Assembly (NCBI GenBank): GCA_965153455.1
Contig: OZ234493.1
Span: 16,854,213-16,918,212, forward strand
DNA: 64,000 nt
Source of the DNA: Sphagnum compactum
Lineage: Eukaryota; Bryophyta; Sphagnopsida; Sphagnales
Direction of reading: 5' to 3'
In this document: piece by piece, positions 1 through 13,580 of the stretch
Position numbering within the stretch: the first letter of the stretch is position 1
Layout of the letters: each line of letters opens with the position of its first letter
Notes under the pieces: generated by a model
Told to the model about the DNA's origin: nothing
Seen by the model: only the letters and a program-made list of their open reading frames with translations
The model's database searches: none
Made by a program: the position numbers and the translations under genes

Positions 1-1594
1 CATCAAGTGAGAGGAGCCTCAAAAAAAATTGACATCCATTTATCAACACTTAGGACTGATGTAAACTAGGACCTTGCTGTGTAGGATGTAGGGGGAACAG
101 AAACAGAAAGAAAATTTGTGGAAATGTGACCAGATCTGAATGTATGTAGGTATATATGTAGAGAGTGTACCATCAAGGTGTTCGCGAAGATTTCCATTGG
201 GGACATACTCCATTACTAGTATATGCTCATGCTCTGCTTCCAAGTAGCCTATTAGCTTCACTAGATTCAGGTGGTCCACCTGTGAGAGCATGTCCAATTC
301 GGTCTTGAACTCAACTGACAGCCTTTTCTCAAACAGATCCTGTCCATGTTACCAAGACCAGTTTGTTAGCTCTTAAACTAGTGGCAGTTCCCTGAATTTT
401 TAGAACTCATTCATCCCTTCTTCATGAGATGTGTTCTTCTTTATTCTTCTTTAGAACACACTCAACAATGCAACATTGCAGTTCCAACTTCCAACAGTAG
501 ATAAAAAACAATGCATCTCCTTAAAACCAACTGTGCACTGACTAGTTGAGCTAAACATCTACTCTATAACTTGAGCAGAAACAAATGGAGAGCCTACTGG
601 CTGACAGAGGAGTATGCTGGAAAAGGCTTTCTCAGAGCCTCATACTACCTTAGTCTTTGAGGTTGTTTCACCTTGTTCCCAAAGTCTAGAAGTATTATAG
701 TTGGGGTGGAGGAGGAAATTTGTGGTTGAGGCCACCTAGACCCAAAACCTTCAATCACTTTGGGAAAATTTCCAGGTGTCCTACTCGGTGCACTACTGTG
801 AGGACCAAGACACTTTAAGCATGAGGAAAAAGTTGGGTCATTTCATGGGTGGGATGGGGTTCTTAGTGAAGCAAGAGTTAAAATCTTCCCTACACATCAA
901 CTTTCCATCAATGTTCAATTCTGCTTTGTTTTACCATGCATATCTCCTTCACTCTTTCTTTCCTTTCTAGCCCAATGTAACCACCAGTCCTCACAAATTT
1001 TTAGAATCAAAACATGAGTTACTTTTTTGCATTTACACTCCCAAATATTATGTATCTGCTTCAAACTCCTCCTTCTGGTGAAAGCTCTCTTTTTTTTTTT
1101 TGGCCTACGAGGAATACTTGAAGGTGCTGCATAATATGGATTAACACAAAGTAGTGTACCTTTTTGGCTCGTTTGATTGCAACAGTCCTACCATCCCTGA
1201 GCTTGCATCGATATACCAACCCAAACCCTCCTTGCCCAATTTTGTTTGACTGAGAAAAATCACCTGTCCCTTTGCTTAGCTCAGCCATCGTGAAAACACT
1301 TGCTCCAGTGGTCTTTTCTTGTAAACTGCTTTTGTACGGATAAGCTTCAGACGCATGTGAACTTGTTGACACAGACCCCAGGCCATGATCTGATACTTCA
1401 GAATGCCCTGCAAAAGAAAAAACAGAACTCATAAAAGCTAAAAATCATTCTATAAAATTTTCATCTAAAGCAGGCAATCAAGCAAATTTTGTGTTTTCAC
1501 CTATTGCCTCTTCTTCATCAATAGCACCTGTGTGAATCCTATTGTCATGATGTGGAGTGCGTATCTTGAAGGCTTTCGTGCTTACCTGGTACAT
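1..1594 (-). CDS. Calmodulin-binding receptor-like cytoplasmic kinase (CRCK-type), 5' part, runs off the window
   Basis: Three exons read on the minus strand. Exon 1 (1594-1501) starts at an ATG and ends ...GAIDEEEAI. Exon 2 (1407-1160) joins in phase and holds the kinase N-lobe: the FTMAEL and GDFSQSNKIGQGGFGLVYR segment (glycine loop) and VAIKRAKK with the ATP-binding Lys. Exon 3 (339-171) gives QVDHLNLVKLIGYLE and ILVMEYVPNGNLREHLDG. All junctions have GT/AG sites. The combination of the KRAKK motif, the V(T/D)HLNLVK stretch and a short N-terminal region is typical of plant CRCKs, which are cytoplasmic Ser/Thr kinases linked to calcium/calmodulin and stress signalling. The catalytic loop and C-lobe lie beyond position 1. 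The start is provisional, because the frame stays open upstream of the ATG and another 5' exon is possible. Function is inferred from the family. Confidence 0.8.
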
Positions 1595-3294
1595 CTGTGG
1601 TATGAGTATGCTGGCATGGGCATACCAATACACATCCCATCAGTATTGAAGTACCTCCAATATGTCACACCAATAATCCCTTTTGCCCTCTAAGTTACCA
1701 AAAACCAAAGCTGTGCACACTTCTGCCAGCATGAATGTACTTGCAGAAGTTACTCCAGATCAGAACACATTGTCAAGACTGCTTCCAGTTCAATTCATGA
1801 CTTGAAACCCACATTTGTTTCTCCTTGAGCTTACACCTGCGAAGAAGAATTTAGGTCAGTCCACTTATCAGCCTTCTAAATCAGTGAGTGCATGTAGATG
1901 CATTCTCATGTTGGTAGGCAACCTCTACATCACAGAATGTAGCAAAGGATTTAGGGTTCCCTGACCAAACTGAGGATTGCATGAACTTTGCAGCATATAC
2001 TCCAGAACTCAATTAGCAATCCAGTGCAAGGTTGAATACCTCAAAACCTGAGGAGCTCTGGAAGGACATCTGAATTAGGGTCTCCTTGTCTTCTTTTTTT
2101 CACTCACAGTCTCTATGAACACTCTGCTCTATTCTTCTTCTGTCCGTTGCCGGTAAGGATCCTAATAATAGGCCATCATCCCCTTAAGAATGATCTCTGC
2201 GTTTTGGAATCGGCACTGGAAATGAAGAGTTCATGTTGGCCGCATGCGATGTTAGCTCCAAACTACGCTGTAGTTGTGTCTTACATTCCTATGTCCTGAG
2301 CTGCAATTGGCGAAGCAGCCATCATCTGAGCTCTCATGATACCGGAATATTGCACAGCTCATAGTAGCAAATCTAATTGAAAAAACGAATGGCGCGCATG
2401 ACCACATTGGTAGCAGGCGAGAGGGATGGATGGATTGATCAATACCGATATGCAAGCAACACATATGTCCAAAACCAGTGCTATTACAAAAGAAAAACAA
2501 AGGAAAAGTTCTCCTCTCCAATACTACCTCCCCCACCCCCGCCCCCCGGCATGTCACGCGTCTCTCTCTCGATTCAAAAGCAAAATCTAGATTCTAGACC
2601 AAAGCCTCCACTAGTTCAAGCAGGTTAGAAAACATCGGCTTCTCCAGCAGGTATGCTTGTGTCACACGCACCAAAGCCAAGATCCTCAATACAAACGAAA
2701 TCCATCTTTTTACACCAAAAAACGAAAGAAAAGAAGCTGTCGGTATACATCTCCACAGACCAAATCCACGATCTGCCACATTTTCTCTACTCGAACGCAA
2801 CCAAGAAAAAAGCAGAAGAAAAAAAACTCCAGCCAGCCAGCCAGCCAGCCAAGGGATTCCTTCGTATCTCAAGACAACGAAATCCATCTTCCACCAAAAG
2901 AAGAAAGAAATTAAGAAACTTTCGGAAATTTCTTCATGTGCAGACTAAATTCACAAGCTGCCAATTCTCTAGTCGAACCGTGAAAATGCAACCAAAATTT
3001 TTTTTAAAAAAAAAAACTGCAGTCAGCGAACTAAGCACTTCCTTCGTACCGTTCTCATGACACACAAACACTTGAAACACCAGCCATCATCGCTTTGCAC
3101 AATCCCGCATACAAAGCTCTGCTCCATTCACAAAACTGAATCTTCTGTCAACTGCAATGGCCAGCGCCAGAAAAAATCCATTTCGAAATTTTATTTTTTT
3201 TGGCGAATTCGTGTCGAGAATGAGTCGCTGCTCCAGCAACCCAAATCTGCAATCGATTGTTCGAAATTCCCAAAAAAATTGACAAGAATTTGGT
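1595..3294. other. Upstream region of the CRCK-type gene, no gene recognised
   Basis: This stretch lies 5' of the minus-strand kinase and probably holds its promoter and 5' leader. It is locally purine-rich or A-rich (2680-3060, with a short run of CCAG repeats near 2832-2850). The open frames in it are low-complexity and resemble no family I know. Confidence 0.4.
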
Positions 3295-3390
3295 GCCAAA
3301 TTCATGCAGAGAGTGAAGAAGAAGAAGAAGACGCCAGACTTGCCAAATTCATGCAGAGAGTGAAGCAGAAGAAGAAGACGCCAGACTTCG
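3295..3390 (+). repeat. Two-copy 47-bp tandem repeat with GAA runs
   Basis: The unit starting GCCAAATTCATGCAGAGAG at 3295 recurs at 3342 with one GAA/GCA difference, so the period is 47 bp. Each unit carries a GAAGAAGAAG run. It lies upstream of the kinase gene and has no evident coding role. Confidence 0.85.
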
Positions 3391-5617
3391 CAACTAGTGC
3401 TGCAGCAAACAGAACGCTAAATCTGCGGACTTTTCTGGTTTCAGTACAGTGCTGTGATGGCGAGCCCACTTGCCCATTACTTGTAACCTTACCATTACCA
3501 AGGGTCACAAAGGGACCCGGTCTATGGGGCTGGGGCCATCCATCATCATCATCATTATTTGGGGGTCAGACTTGGGGGAGGGAATGTGGGCATTTGAACA
3601 ATTCCTATGCAACCAAGAAAAAAGAAAATTAAGCTCCCGCCCCCCCCCTACCCCCCTCCCAAGTGAGAATCAGTGAATATTTTTCAACAAATTTTGTTGT
3701 TGTTTTTTTTTTTTTTTTTGTTGGAATTCTTTTGGGTTGTTTCTTCCCCAAAGAAATGCCAATTGGGTGTGTACAGTGCTATAAGTCGATTAATGATTTG
3801 GTATAAGTTGATGGATTGTTTTGGCTTGTGTGTGAACCATGGTAAAATCCAGTGTTGTGCAGTCACTTGAATTTGCAAAGAACTGTCAGTTTCCAGTTTT
3901 TACATATTTCAGAATCAGAAAACTACAAGTTTGGTTCTTTAAAAAAATCAAAATTAGAGAATCGTCCATATAAATTCTTTCAAATACTTTGAAGAACCTG
4001 TTTTCATGAAAGAAATCATAAAAAAATAGTTATGTACTTTGTCCTTGTTTTCCAATACATCCTAATTAGCCTAGCCTTCTTCATGGCAAATGGTGTGGGG
4101 GCCAGCTTTGTGCTTCTGATTGGTTGTGATTGGCCTTCTAACCGGATTTAAGTTCCTTACCATCTTGATGCATGCAGTTAATATAGGGTTGATATTAACT
4201 AAGGTTCGATATGGTTGAATTTCGTTTCATATTGTTACATTTGGTCGTAGGCTTCCAATTGTGTTTGTAAGTTCTACGTGTTTTCAAGTTTTTGTTATAA
4301 TATTTGTTGAATTGAGTAGGTAAGGAGGTCACACTCCACAAGATTATTTTCCAATCGCGTGCTTACTTTATAGTTCAGACAAGCATTGCAATTTGAGGAT
4401 CTAATAAGAACCATGTGAAGTACGGTTGCACTTGATTTACTAAAATTAGACTTAAACTTGGCTTCAACCAAGTCTAGTTTAAAGACCTAAGCTTGTGTTT
4501 TCTAATGACCTGATTGGGAGGAAGGCCTAGGAAGAAGGTAAGTCGTATCTTGTGACATAAGAAAACCACATCCAAATGCAACAAGATCAGGTGGGGCCAA
4601 AACAGATTTTGACAACACATGTGTTTGAGGAACCTGTCTGGACATTCACTAAAAGGAAACACATCCCAAAAGAAATGTGGAAAAGAACGAATTAAAAGAA
4701 TGTTATATAACATGGTCAATTACCAAGGTAGACTCACTGGTTTGCACTTTGACTTGTGTTCACCCCTTTCATTCCTAATGCAAGTAAGGATCATGAAACA
4801 AATCACGGTCAAATTTTTAAATCAAGTGGCCAACCAAAAAACCCAATGCTACAATGATATAGCACCTAGGGGAGATCCTTACTGAAAACATAGGAATTGG
4901 AAGCAAACTAGATTTAAAAACTATTGTTGGTTTTTAAAGTTTTTCCCAAAGCTCAAAAATGTTTTCATCATTCATGTCCATAAATGTCGCCTAACATGGT
5001 GGACGTGTCCCCGAATATCACCTAGCATGATGCTAGTGCACTACCTACAATAGCCAACTCTAGTGATCACAAAAAATAAATGTGGGTACCTAATGGTCAA
5101 ACATGGGAGGAAGATTTGCTTAACAATGTTGAATTTCTATTATAATAGTCACAAATTGTCCACTTTCAAAACAGGCAATAGTCTAAGGTGAAAAAACACA
5201 CTCAATAATGTTCCATTTGGCAAGGTCTGCGTCTGTTTTCTTTGGCTCTATATTTAATGTATTTAGAGAAGGCACCTCAAGGGTGCATTCAGTCTCCCAC
5301 TCACTGAGGCAGGTTTTAAATTGTTGCAACTTGCTACCCCAGAGCCCACCTACAAAAGCAATATTGTAAAACAATTCCACCAGAACCTACTGAGATTGTG
5401 GTTCTGTGTGGTAGTAGCCCCGGGTCAAAGAATCATACCTATTCCATAAATTTAAGCCACAAATTACATACCTTATCAAAGCTCTCAAAAGTGAAAGTAC
5501 TGTTTTCTTCAGTGTAGAACTGGATGTTAGATTATTGGATAATTGCCCTCAAAGCTTGAGAGTTGAAGGATTTTTAAATTACATCTTTTGTGGTCATGAA
5601 TTAGGACTAGAACTAGA
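3391..5617. other. Intergenic region, nothing recognised
   Basis: It contains a C-rich patch (about 3638-3660), a poly-T run (about 3702-3719) and AT-rich DNA. No open frame resembles a known protein. Confidence 0.5.
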
Positions 5618-5637
5618 CCCCCCCCCCCCCCCCCCCC
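5618..5637 (+). repeat. Poly-C tract (20 C) at the left edge of duplicated block A1
   Basis: An uninterrupted run of C directly abuts the first base shared with block A2 (the sequence ATTGATGGAC). The corresponding position at 28981 has no such tract, so the tract marks the duplication boundary. Confidence 0.85.
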
Positions 5638-7139
5638 ATTGATGGACAATAAGATTTCAATTTTAAAGAGAGCTTCCAAGTTCCAAGTTCCAACCCTGTA
5701 ACTCCTTGCAAAATATTCTCCAATAGCTTAACAAATGATGTTGTAATAATGTTGCAATCACTTGTTCGTTATAGCATCTTGTCACCTTTAGAGCTATTCC
5801 AATGTCTACTAACTAGCTCTACCAATATCCATTACATAACTTGTTGATGATTAGGTTCTCCTTAACCCATGTACAAGACTTCAATTAAAAATAACAAAGT
5901 GCACAAGTAAGCAAGACACAAAACACCTTCCAATAGCTCAATTTTTGTGCCTTGTGTGGTTCTGCATAAAATTGTGCTGCACAATTTCGCTTCTTCCCCA
6001 TGTCCCCAAAAAAATTAATTAATTTCATTTTTTATTTTTTTTGTTATCTCACACATCAATTTTGAATTAGTATCACAAAAGAAAATGACAGTACCAACCA
6101 TCAACATAATTTTCACCATTAAATAGGAGCAGTCATAATTTTTATTTGACATAAAAAGAAGGTCAAAGTAGTAAAAAATATTCTTCACATCCAAGTTTAT
6201 TGGGCCCAGGACTATCGCATTCGATCCAACTTTTGGAAGTTTTACCTTATTAAAACTGGTGTCACATTTGGTGAAAGTGTTTAGACTGTATAAATTGGAA
6301 CAAATGTTTTTTTTGGTGTTCAAAGTGTGGACACAGTAGGTAGATGTACAACATCTTATTTATTGGCAGGACCAGCATGTTTGCGACGCCTTGTTTATTT
6401 ACTTTTTTGCTCTCTCACGCATGAAACTCGGACAATGAATTCCTGGAGGACTACTAAGAGCAAACCACCTGGACCAATCATTATGCGTCAATCAGAAACG
6501 CTGACCCGCAGTCAGCTCATATTTATTATTCCCTTTTCAGCGCCTTTTACTAGCCACCGCAACCTGCACAATTATGATGAGCCAAACCATTTTCATCACC
6601 CAAGACGGTATAGATATTTTGACGTTTCTTCATCCAATTTTACTGTGCAAATCACATACTAAGCACCTCTGGAGATGCTCTTACACATTGAACTACTAAC
6701 TTAGCTCACTCAAAATAACTGAGAAAACAAATTCAAATCACCAAATCTAGCATTCTCATTGGCTTGAAAAAAGAAAATCTTCAGACCTACCCACAACCCT
6801 ATCATATGCAACATTGAAAATAATGATCCCCTTTTATCATTTCCATTGGTCCTTTCCAAGTCTCAAAAACTTACCAAACCTTATTACACATTTAATTGTC
6901 AGTTCACTCAAGATAACTAAAAAAGTTTCAGACCACCAAATTTAGCAATTAAAACATTTTTTCTTTATACCTACACATAAGCTTATTCAACACCCTCCAT
7001 AGATTAGTACACTAATACTATGACCAGTGTCTGCTGTATGCAGACGGGGTAAAAAATCAAGGCAATCTGTTCTTCAAAGGCTGGAATGTTTTTAGTTTTG
7101 TGCATCTTATGTATGTTTCTCTGAAACAAGGATTCTGTG

Positions 7140-7197
7140 TCTCCCAGTCTCTGGGTCCCCTATCAGTCTCTCCCAGTCTCTGGGTCCCCTATCAGTC
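7140..7197 (+). repeat. 29-bp unit present twice in copy 1, once in copy 2
   Basis: A unit beginning TCTCCCAGTCTCTGGGTCCC occurs at 7140 and again at 7169. The homologous site near 30505 has a single, slightly diverged unit. This is a local tandem gain or loss after the block duplication. Confidence 0.85.
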
Positions 7198-10100
7198 ATC
7201 GTCCTCTTGTATGACCAATTTTAACCCTTAAATGGCATAAACCCTAAACCCTAAATAGTCCAACCTTTGATTTTCAAAGGATCCCACTTTGAAAGAAGAA
7301 CCAGCCCTTACAAACCTCCAGAAAAGCCAATGCAAATGTTGGATTTTGGAAAATCCAACTTGGTAGAGTTGTATCTGACTTCAAGTGGGATTTTTCTGTT
7401 AAGAGAAGAAATGTACAACAGATGACTAAAAGATGAATGTGTCGGCCTGAGACTGGGATTCTTGCTGGAGTGGGACACAAAAAAGAGAAGGGGACTTGGT
7501 TGAGATTATGGAAAATCCCCATTGTTTGGGGTGGGGGAAGGGTGGGCCCCTTGTGACAAAGACGTCACAATTGTCAGTCATATGCCATACCTACCAAAAC
7601 CCCCTCCCAAGAATGGGCAGTTCCTACAACAATGTTCTACAACTTTTTTTAATGTGTCTAAGGCTCAAGCCTGATTAATGTAGGGTTGTTTTCATCAATT
7701 TTGGGTTGTTCTTAAAATGATCATTTTGTGTTGATGCCAAAAAAATCATGCATAGAGTTTTGCACACAAAGAGGTTCACATAAAAAATTTCACACAATGA
7801 AAAGAAAGAAAACCTTGCACATAAAGAGCTCACATATTATGTCTTTGCACATAGAAAACATACAAATAAAATGATTATGCTTTCATGATTCTCATCATTG
7901 AACCTTAAAATTGAGACAACATGAGATGAAGAAAATGAAATGAAACATCAATCAACTACCCATGGCCATGACTTGAAATGGACATTTGCAACCGCCACAA
8001 ACAAGACAAAAGAACTCCAAAATTCAAAGAACCAATGCTAGTGAGACAAAATATTGACAAGGAATTTTTTTTGTTAAATCTCCTCACCTAATCCACCCTT
8101 GTGTCATGGCATTGAATTTAAAGTTGATTTTTGCATAGGACATACATAAACATTGGAATTAAAGAATTGGACACATGTTGGAACCAAAATTGGAAACTAG
8201 AATTGTCATCTTGAAATTGGTTGATGATGGCAAATATGTGTCAACATTGTTCACTACAAAGAACAAATTCATGCCAACAACCAGGTGACACCACAATTTT
8301 GTGAGTTCCTCTTATTGACACAATTGCAATTACTCTCATGATTCTACCAAACTTAAAGCAATCTTACATATGGTGAAGATTGTTAAAGCTAACTAGTCCT
8401 CAAAAATCTTTGCCTTCTTCAAAGTCATTACCACCATGTTCATGATCACTTTCACTTGCATGTGCTCAACCTAATCCTTCAACACCTTTGTCTTCTAATC
8501 TTCCTTGCAACTTTATCACCTTGCAAGTGCTTTTCACCACCATCACTCAAGGATTCCACAATATGGAATCCACAATTTCTCATTCATCAAATTCCTCCAT
8601 TATATTAGTCACTAGATCTTGCACCTTATGGGAAGGCTTTTCTTTGAATCAATTCTTACATCAACCAATTTGGGCATGTTTTTCAAAAGTGACCAACAAT
8701 GAATGTATGTAAAAGAAGCTTTGGGTGCTTGAGCTTTTAGAAGTCCAAGGCTTTTTATAAAACATCCTCCAAAAATGTTTCAGACTCTTTCAAAATAAGC
8801 ATGGAACCACAACATGCAATGAATTTTCTATGTCAAATGCTTAATAATAATACCTCATTTTGTCTCGAGACTTCATGCAAGACAATCTCCATAAACTTGT
8901 TGCTTGTACTTCACAAAATGTACCTAAAATTGAATTGAATTGTACTTGCATTAATATCCACTCACACACCTACTCCAATTTGTTTCAATATTCCAACACA
9001 TGGAGCTAAAATTTTCACAAACATATTCAATACAAATCAAACATTCATCGTAGTCTAAACTATGAACATTGTTATAATAGCATACAACTAATAATTTCTA
9101 CCTTGCTGACTACACGTGGTTTGGCAAAACATGGTCAACATATTGTTGATTCAAAATCACATTGCATTATTAAAATCTAATATGTTTCATTTCACATACA
9201 ATTAGATCACCATATCTATTATTATGTGTCATGAACCCATCATATTAAGCATGTGTCATTAATGTCATTCAAATTAAATTGCTAGAATTAGCATAAACAA
9301 TACTTACACATTAAATGAGAACTACAATAAATTGCAATGAAAGGACCTTGGAATAAATATTTAAAAACTCTAGGTACCTACTACCCATAACAACCTCAGT
9401 CCACAAATTTTCCCACAAATTACAATCCCATAACAAATTTACTCCCAAAAGCATCTCATCAAAATATATTCAGTTTAAGTATGTATTCAAGCATGCTTTA
9501 TACTCCACCAATGACATTGAAATTGCAAGGGACTATTCATTGATGAAGATCCAAGGAGATGTGATATGAAAGGACAAATGAGAGAGTCAAAATTGGGAGA
9601 TTTGATTATGAGATTTGATTATCCCATGTCTAGCGTTCAAATACCAAAAGGCATTGCTACAAAACACTCTTCTTCCCTACCAAGCATACTCTAGTGAGTG
9701 TACTAGGAGTTGGTACTTTAGCTCCTATTATTTAGCTAATTTGGAATTGTCATTAAGCTAATTCAATCATTATAGAAGACCCAATCCACCCATAGTTCAT
9801 GTTGATCACAATTTTTTCCAAAAGTCATGACATGTTTGACTATCCTCTACCTCTATAGAGTAGATATGCATAAGTTGGCATAATTTTTGAATTCATGTAA
9901 CCAAGGAAATGCAAGACTAAACCAACAAAAGTCATCCTTATTCAATTTCAATTCTGTGAATAATTATGGTCTTTGCAACTTGCATACCAATCTTGAATTG
10001 GAGAATTCAACATAAACTCCCAAAAAAATATCAGACTCAATTTATTTGGGGGAGTTAATCCATAACTCTGCAAGTAAATTTTAGCTTGAGCAATGGCAAC

Positions 10101-10529
10101 AGATTGCAGTGCTGATGTTGCTGTAAGCTTCTTTCCTTTCATTTCTTTATTCTGAGAATTAGATTCTTGTCGGTGATTAAAGAGAGTAGTAGGCTAGGTG
10201 GAAACCCAAAGAAACATGATATCAAAGAAGAAGGGAATGAATCAATTTCAAGAAAGTCCCAATTATCAATACACAGACTAACCTCAATAATGGTTTCATT
10301 TGTTAATGAGACTACTTGAAATTCTCATATGGTGCTCACCAATTGATTGCATAGCATCTGGGTCCTATTATGGGTTCACAATACAAATGGTAGTAATGTT
10401 TTGTATCCTCTAGAGAAAAATAATCATGAAATTTGTGTCAATCTCTGAGGTCGTTACACTTGTTCCATGTACATGACATGCCCATAATGAAAGTAGACAA
10501 CTCTTCAATAATGAAGTATGAAATATTTT

Positions 10530-11060
10530 ACAATCCTAGGTAACACCAAAAGAGACTAAGTATTGTATAAATGAGGATTTTATGGAAAATTTCAAAATTA
10601 ATTTGAGTTGATGATTTTGGTTAGGGAAACAATTCCACTATCCTAAGAAACACCAAGATAGACTAGGTCTTGATCCTTGTGTGTGAGGGGCTAGTTTTTG
10701 AACTTTTTGGAAACTTCAAAAATATTTTGAGCTGATAATCTTGGTTAGGGAAACAATTTAACAAATACCAAAAGAGACTAGGTGTTGTATCCTTTTTTCT
10801 GAGGGTGTTCTTTTGAAAATCTCAAAAATATTTTGAGGTGATGATTTTGGTTAGGGAAACAATTTCATAGTCTTAGGAAACACAAAAAGAGGCTAGGTCT
10901 TGTATCCTTGTTTCTGAGGGTTTTTTGGAGATTCAAATATTTTGAGCTGACAATTTGGTTAGGATAACATTTCACAACCCCTTAAATACCAAAAGAGACT
11001 AGAGGGCTATTTTGGAAACTTCAAAAGTCTTTTGTCTTGATGATTTTGGCTTGGGAATTG
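10530..11060 (+). repeat. Minisatellite, about five units of 106-115 bp, upstream of the SAXO-like gene
   Basis: Diverged units each contain a CCAAAAGAGACTAGGT-type start, TTGTATCCTT, a TTTTGAGCTGATGATTTTGG core and GGTTAGGGAAACAATTT. The unit starts are near 10544, 10651, 10766, 10881 and 10987. The array ends about 95 bp before the first recognisable coding base of the SAXO-like frame, so it may lie in its promoter, leader or first intron. Confidence 0.85.
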
Positions 11061-11155
11061 GATTATAAGGAGCTTAGGTCTCCCCCCATCAAATTTTGTG
11101 GGTGAAGGGTGGGTTGGGTTTGGTGTTTTTATCTTGGAGTCTAAAAACAATTAAG

Positions 11156-12004
11156 AGTTTTGAAACATGGCAGGCAGCAAAACCATGCATATGTACAACA
11201 TGCTCTTGTGGGAAACACAAATGTGTGGAGACAACGTTGACAACAAAATACCAGAGCCTCGACATAAAAGAAACAGACAAGAAATTCCAAGGACCATCTG
11301 AATACATTGCTGAGTACGTCCCTAAACAATCCAATGCAGATCGGATCACAAAAGATGGGATTTCCCTTCTTGGTTGTGTTCCGACTGGGGCACAATACAA
11401 CAAACCTACACATACTGAATATTCAGGTTCATATAATGAAAAGCCCATATACCCAGCAAAGGCTAAAAAGGAGGCCAATTTGGACCCATATTCTTGCACT
11501 TTTAAAGGAAGAACAACATATGATGATTCATACTTGAGCTGGCCTGCAAACCCTAGATCTGGGTTTAAGCCACCTGGGTTTCATTCAAACCCAATGGCTT
11601 TGGAAGGCAAAACATCCTACACACATGATTACTGGGATAAATCAAGGCCTGTCCAACCATGGAGAAAATCCGAACATTGGCCACATACCTATTCTCTTTG
11701 TGAAACCCACCATCCTCATAAGTTGGAATCCATGCCTTCAAAGCCTCTAGACACGGCATCTCGAATAATACCATATAGCAAATTTGCTGAGAATACAACA
11801 TATTCTGATCATTATAGGAAGTGGAGAGTCCAAGATAGTGTAAGGAATGTGAAAGAGGTTAGATGGGGACCAAAAGTGGAGAAATTTGTAGGCCACACAA
11901 CCTACACACAAGATTACCGTAAGCGTTCAGTAGGGGGAAAATGCGATGTTTTGATGCGTCCTAAGCCAACAGTTTTGGTAAATGGCCACCAATGTTACCC
12001 ATGA
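11156..12004 (+). CDS. SAXO/FAM154-like axonemal microtubule-stabilising protein, copy 1 (open)
   Basis: An uninterrupted frame of about 282 codons ends at TGA (12002-12004). Near its start is the Cys-rich signature CICTTCSCGKHKC, which matches the N-terminus of SAXO1/FAM154 proteins. Spaced repeats of the TTY..DY..W type follow: GRTTYDDSYLSWP, KTSYTHDYWDKS, NTTYSDHYRKW and HTTYTQDYRK. These resemble the Mn modules that bind microtubules in centrioles and cilia. There is no in-frame ATG before the Cys-rich motif. I therefore place the 5' end at an AG acceptor before 11156 and expect a short upstream coding exon, which I cannot locate. In a plant the likely site of action is the axoneme or basal body of swimming sperm. 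The family call is strong; the start is not. Confidence 0.75.
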   Translation, partial: SFETWQAAKPCICTTCSCGKHKCVETTLTTKYQSLDIKETDKKFQGPSEYIAEYVPKQSNADRITKDGISLLGCVPTGAQYNKPTHTEYSGSYNEKPIYPAKAKKEANLDPYSCTFKGRTTYDDSYLSWPANPRSGFKPPGFHSNPMALEGKTSYTHDYWDKSRPVQPWRKSEHWPHTYSLCETHHPHKLESMPSKPLDTASRIIPYSKFAENTTYSDHYRKWRVQDSVRNVKEVRWGPKVEKFVGHTTYTQDYRKRSVGGKCDVLMRPKPTVLVNGHQCYP

Positions 12005-13580
12005 TAAGAATCAATATCTCCTTGACTAACCACCTTGACACGTGGAGAACTTATTATATTATATGCTAACTTTTAATGTGAAATTATTATTTTTGACCAC
12101 TATGTTTGCAAGTGTTTAAGCTTTGTGTATGGTCAATGCACCTCTTCATAGCCATATAATCCATAAAAACTTTAATTCAAACTCCTTTACAATCATAATG
12201 GTTTTTTTTTTAAGATCGAAATTTCTTCCAACATTTAAGTTTTCTGTGCACACTCATCAATCCTAAAAACATTAGTTTTCCACAAAAGTCTTCAAAACCT
12301 TGGTGAGGCTCTCAAGTTAACATTTATTATTTGGGGGGCAGTTTGCACAAACAGGTATACATCGACACTCCATTTGCTGCCCAAATATTGGGCAGGTCAA
12401 CTTGAATCAATGTGTCTGAAATATATAAAATTTCACAATACCTACTGTGTTGAATAATAAATATGAGTGTACATATATGGTCGTATTGGGTTGCATTTGT
12501 CATGTTTGTACATATTTCCAAAGTCCAAAAAGGTTAAGATTACATTTGGATCGAAGATATATCTATTTTGATGATGGATCTTTTGCAAAAGTCTTCTGTA
12601 GAGAAGAATTGTTATAATGCATGATTAAATTGAAAAACATGTGAAACTGCACCTTTTTCCCCAAGAGATTCATTTGAATGGATTTGCTGCTTGCTTATGG
12701 AATACCATTTGCTCGGGTATTTGCCAAGTTCACTTTACCTGTTTTTGTGATTTGTATAATCACATTGATGCGGTTGTAGTATATTATCCTTAGGATTGCT
12801 GCCTTGAAAACAGTCTGATGCACTGCTGAAGGAGGTCATGAACTCAACCTTGTTTGTTCACCTGTTAGGGATTAATCCACCTCACTTAAGCATGTGCCAA
12901 GCAAATGATGAACCAGTTATGTGCTGCTGTGTTGTCCAGCAGGGTTAAGATTCACTGTTGCAATTCTCAAGCACATAGAATCAGTTCATCATGTATAGTG
13001 CACTCATAGTATCTTCAAGCAAATTGTGCTAGTTTGCATGGGTTATGGATATGAAATGTATGTAAGAATTTTTCAACGTAATCACTTTTGCTACTGTTTA
13101 ATTCCTGTTTGAGCAGTAGCAACGAGACTTTTCCAGCAAGTGGTGATGTCAGCAGGTTTGTGTGGGGATTGCTCGATTACAGTGAGCAATGGCAAGTGGG
13201 TCGTCTGACAATGTGCAAATAAGGATATTCCCATGGTCAGTTCATATTCTTTCACATCTAGCATGCGGGCAGTGTCAGGTCTGCTGTGCAACCATGGAAG
13301 CATGTTGACGTCTGACCCTGTGATTTTCTTCTTCTCTAGGTTTTTTAGAAGTTCTCTGCCTTGGTGAACACTCATACAGAATAGAGATCTTGTTTGTGGA
13401 GGAATGTGTAGGTGTTGAGAAACTGTTGTGCTGGTTTGAGATGACATGAATTTACATGAACAGGGCAGGTCCAGAGAAGTATGCATCAATGTGGGCCTGT
13501 GCCTCCAAAGTAGTTCCTCTACAACAGGAGGCTTACCTGAATCCGAGGGAAAAAGAGATGAATAAGCATAATGCTAGAAT
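12005..13580. other. Block A1 interval downstream of the SAXO-like gene
   Basis: No gene is recognised. The open frames here are equally present in copy 2 and show no family resemblance. About 77 bp (12781-12856) are absent from copy 2 at about 36020. Confidence 0.4.

Noticed and set aside
6327-6662. 111-codon open frame in block A1
   Set aside because: The homologous frame in block A2 is broken by indels, the composition is unremarkable and no family resemblance is seen. It is probably chance.
7238-7256. Short telomere-like sequence (CCCTAAA repeats), also at about 30580
   Set aside because: Only two repeat units. This is too short to call an interstitial telomere and is common as a telo-box in plant DNA.
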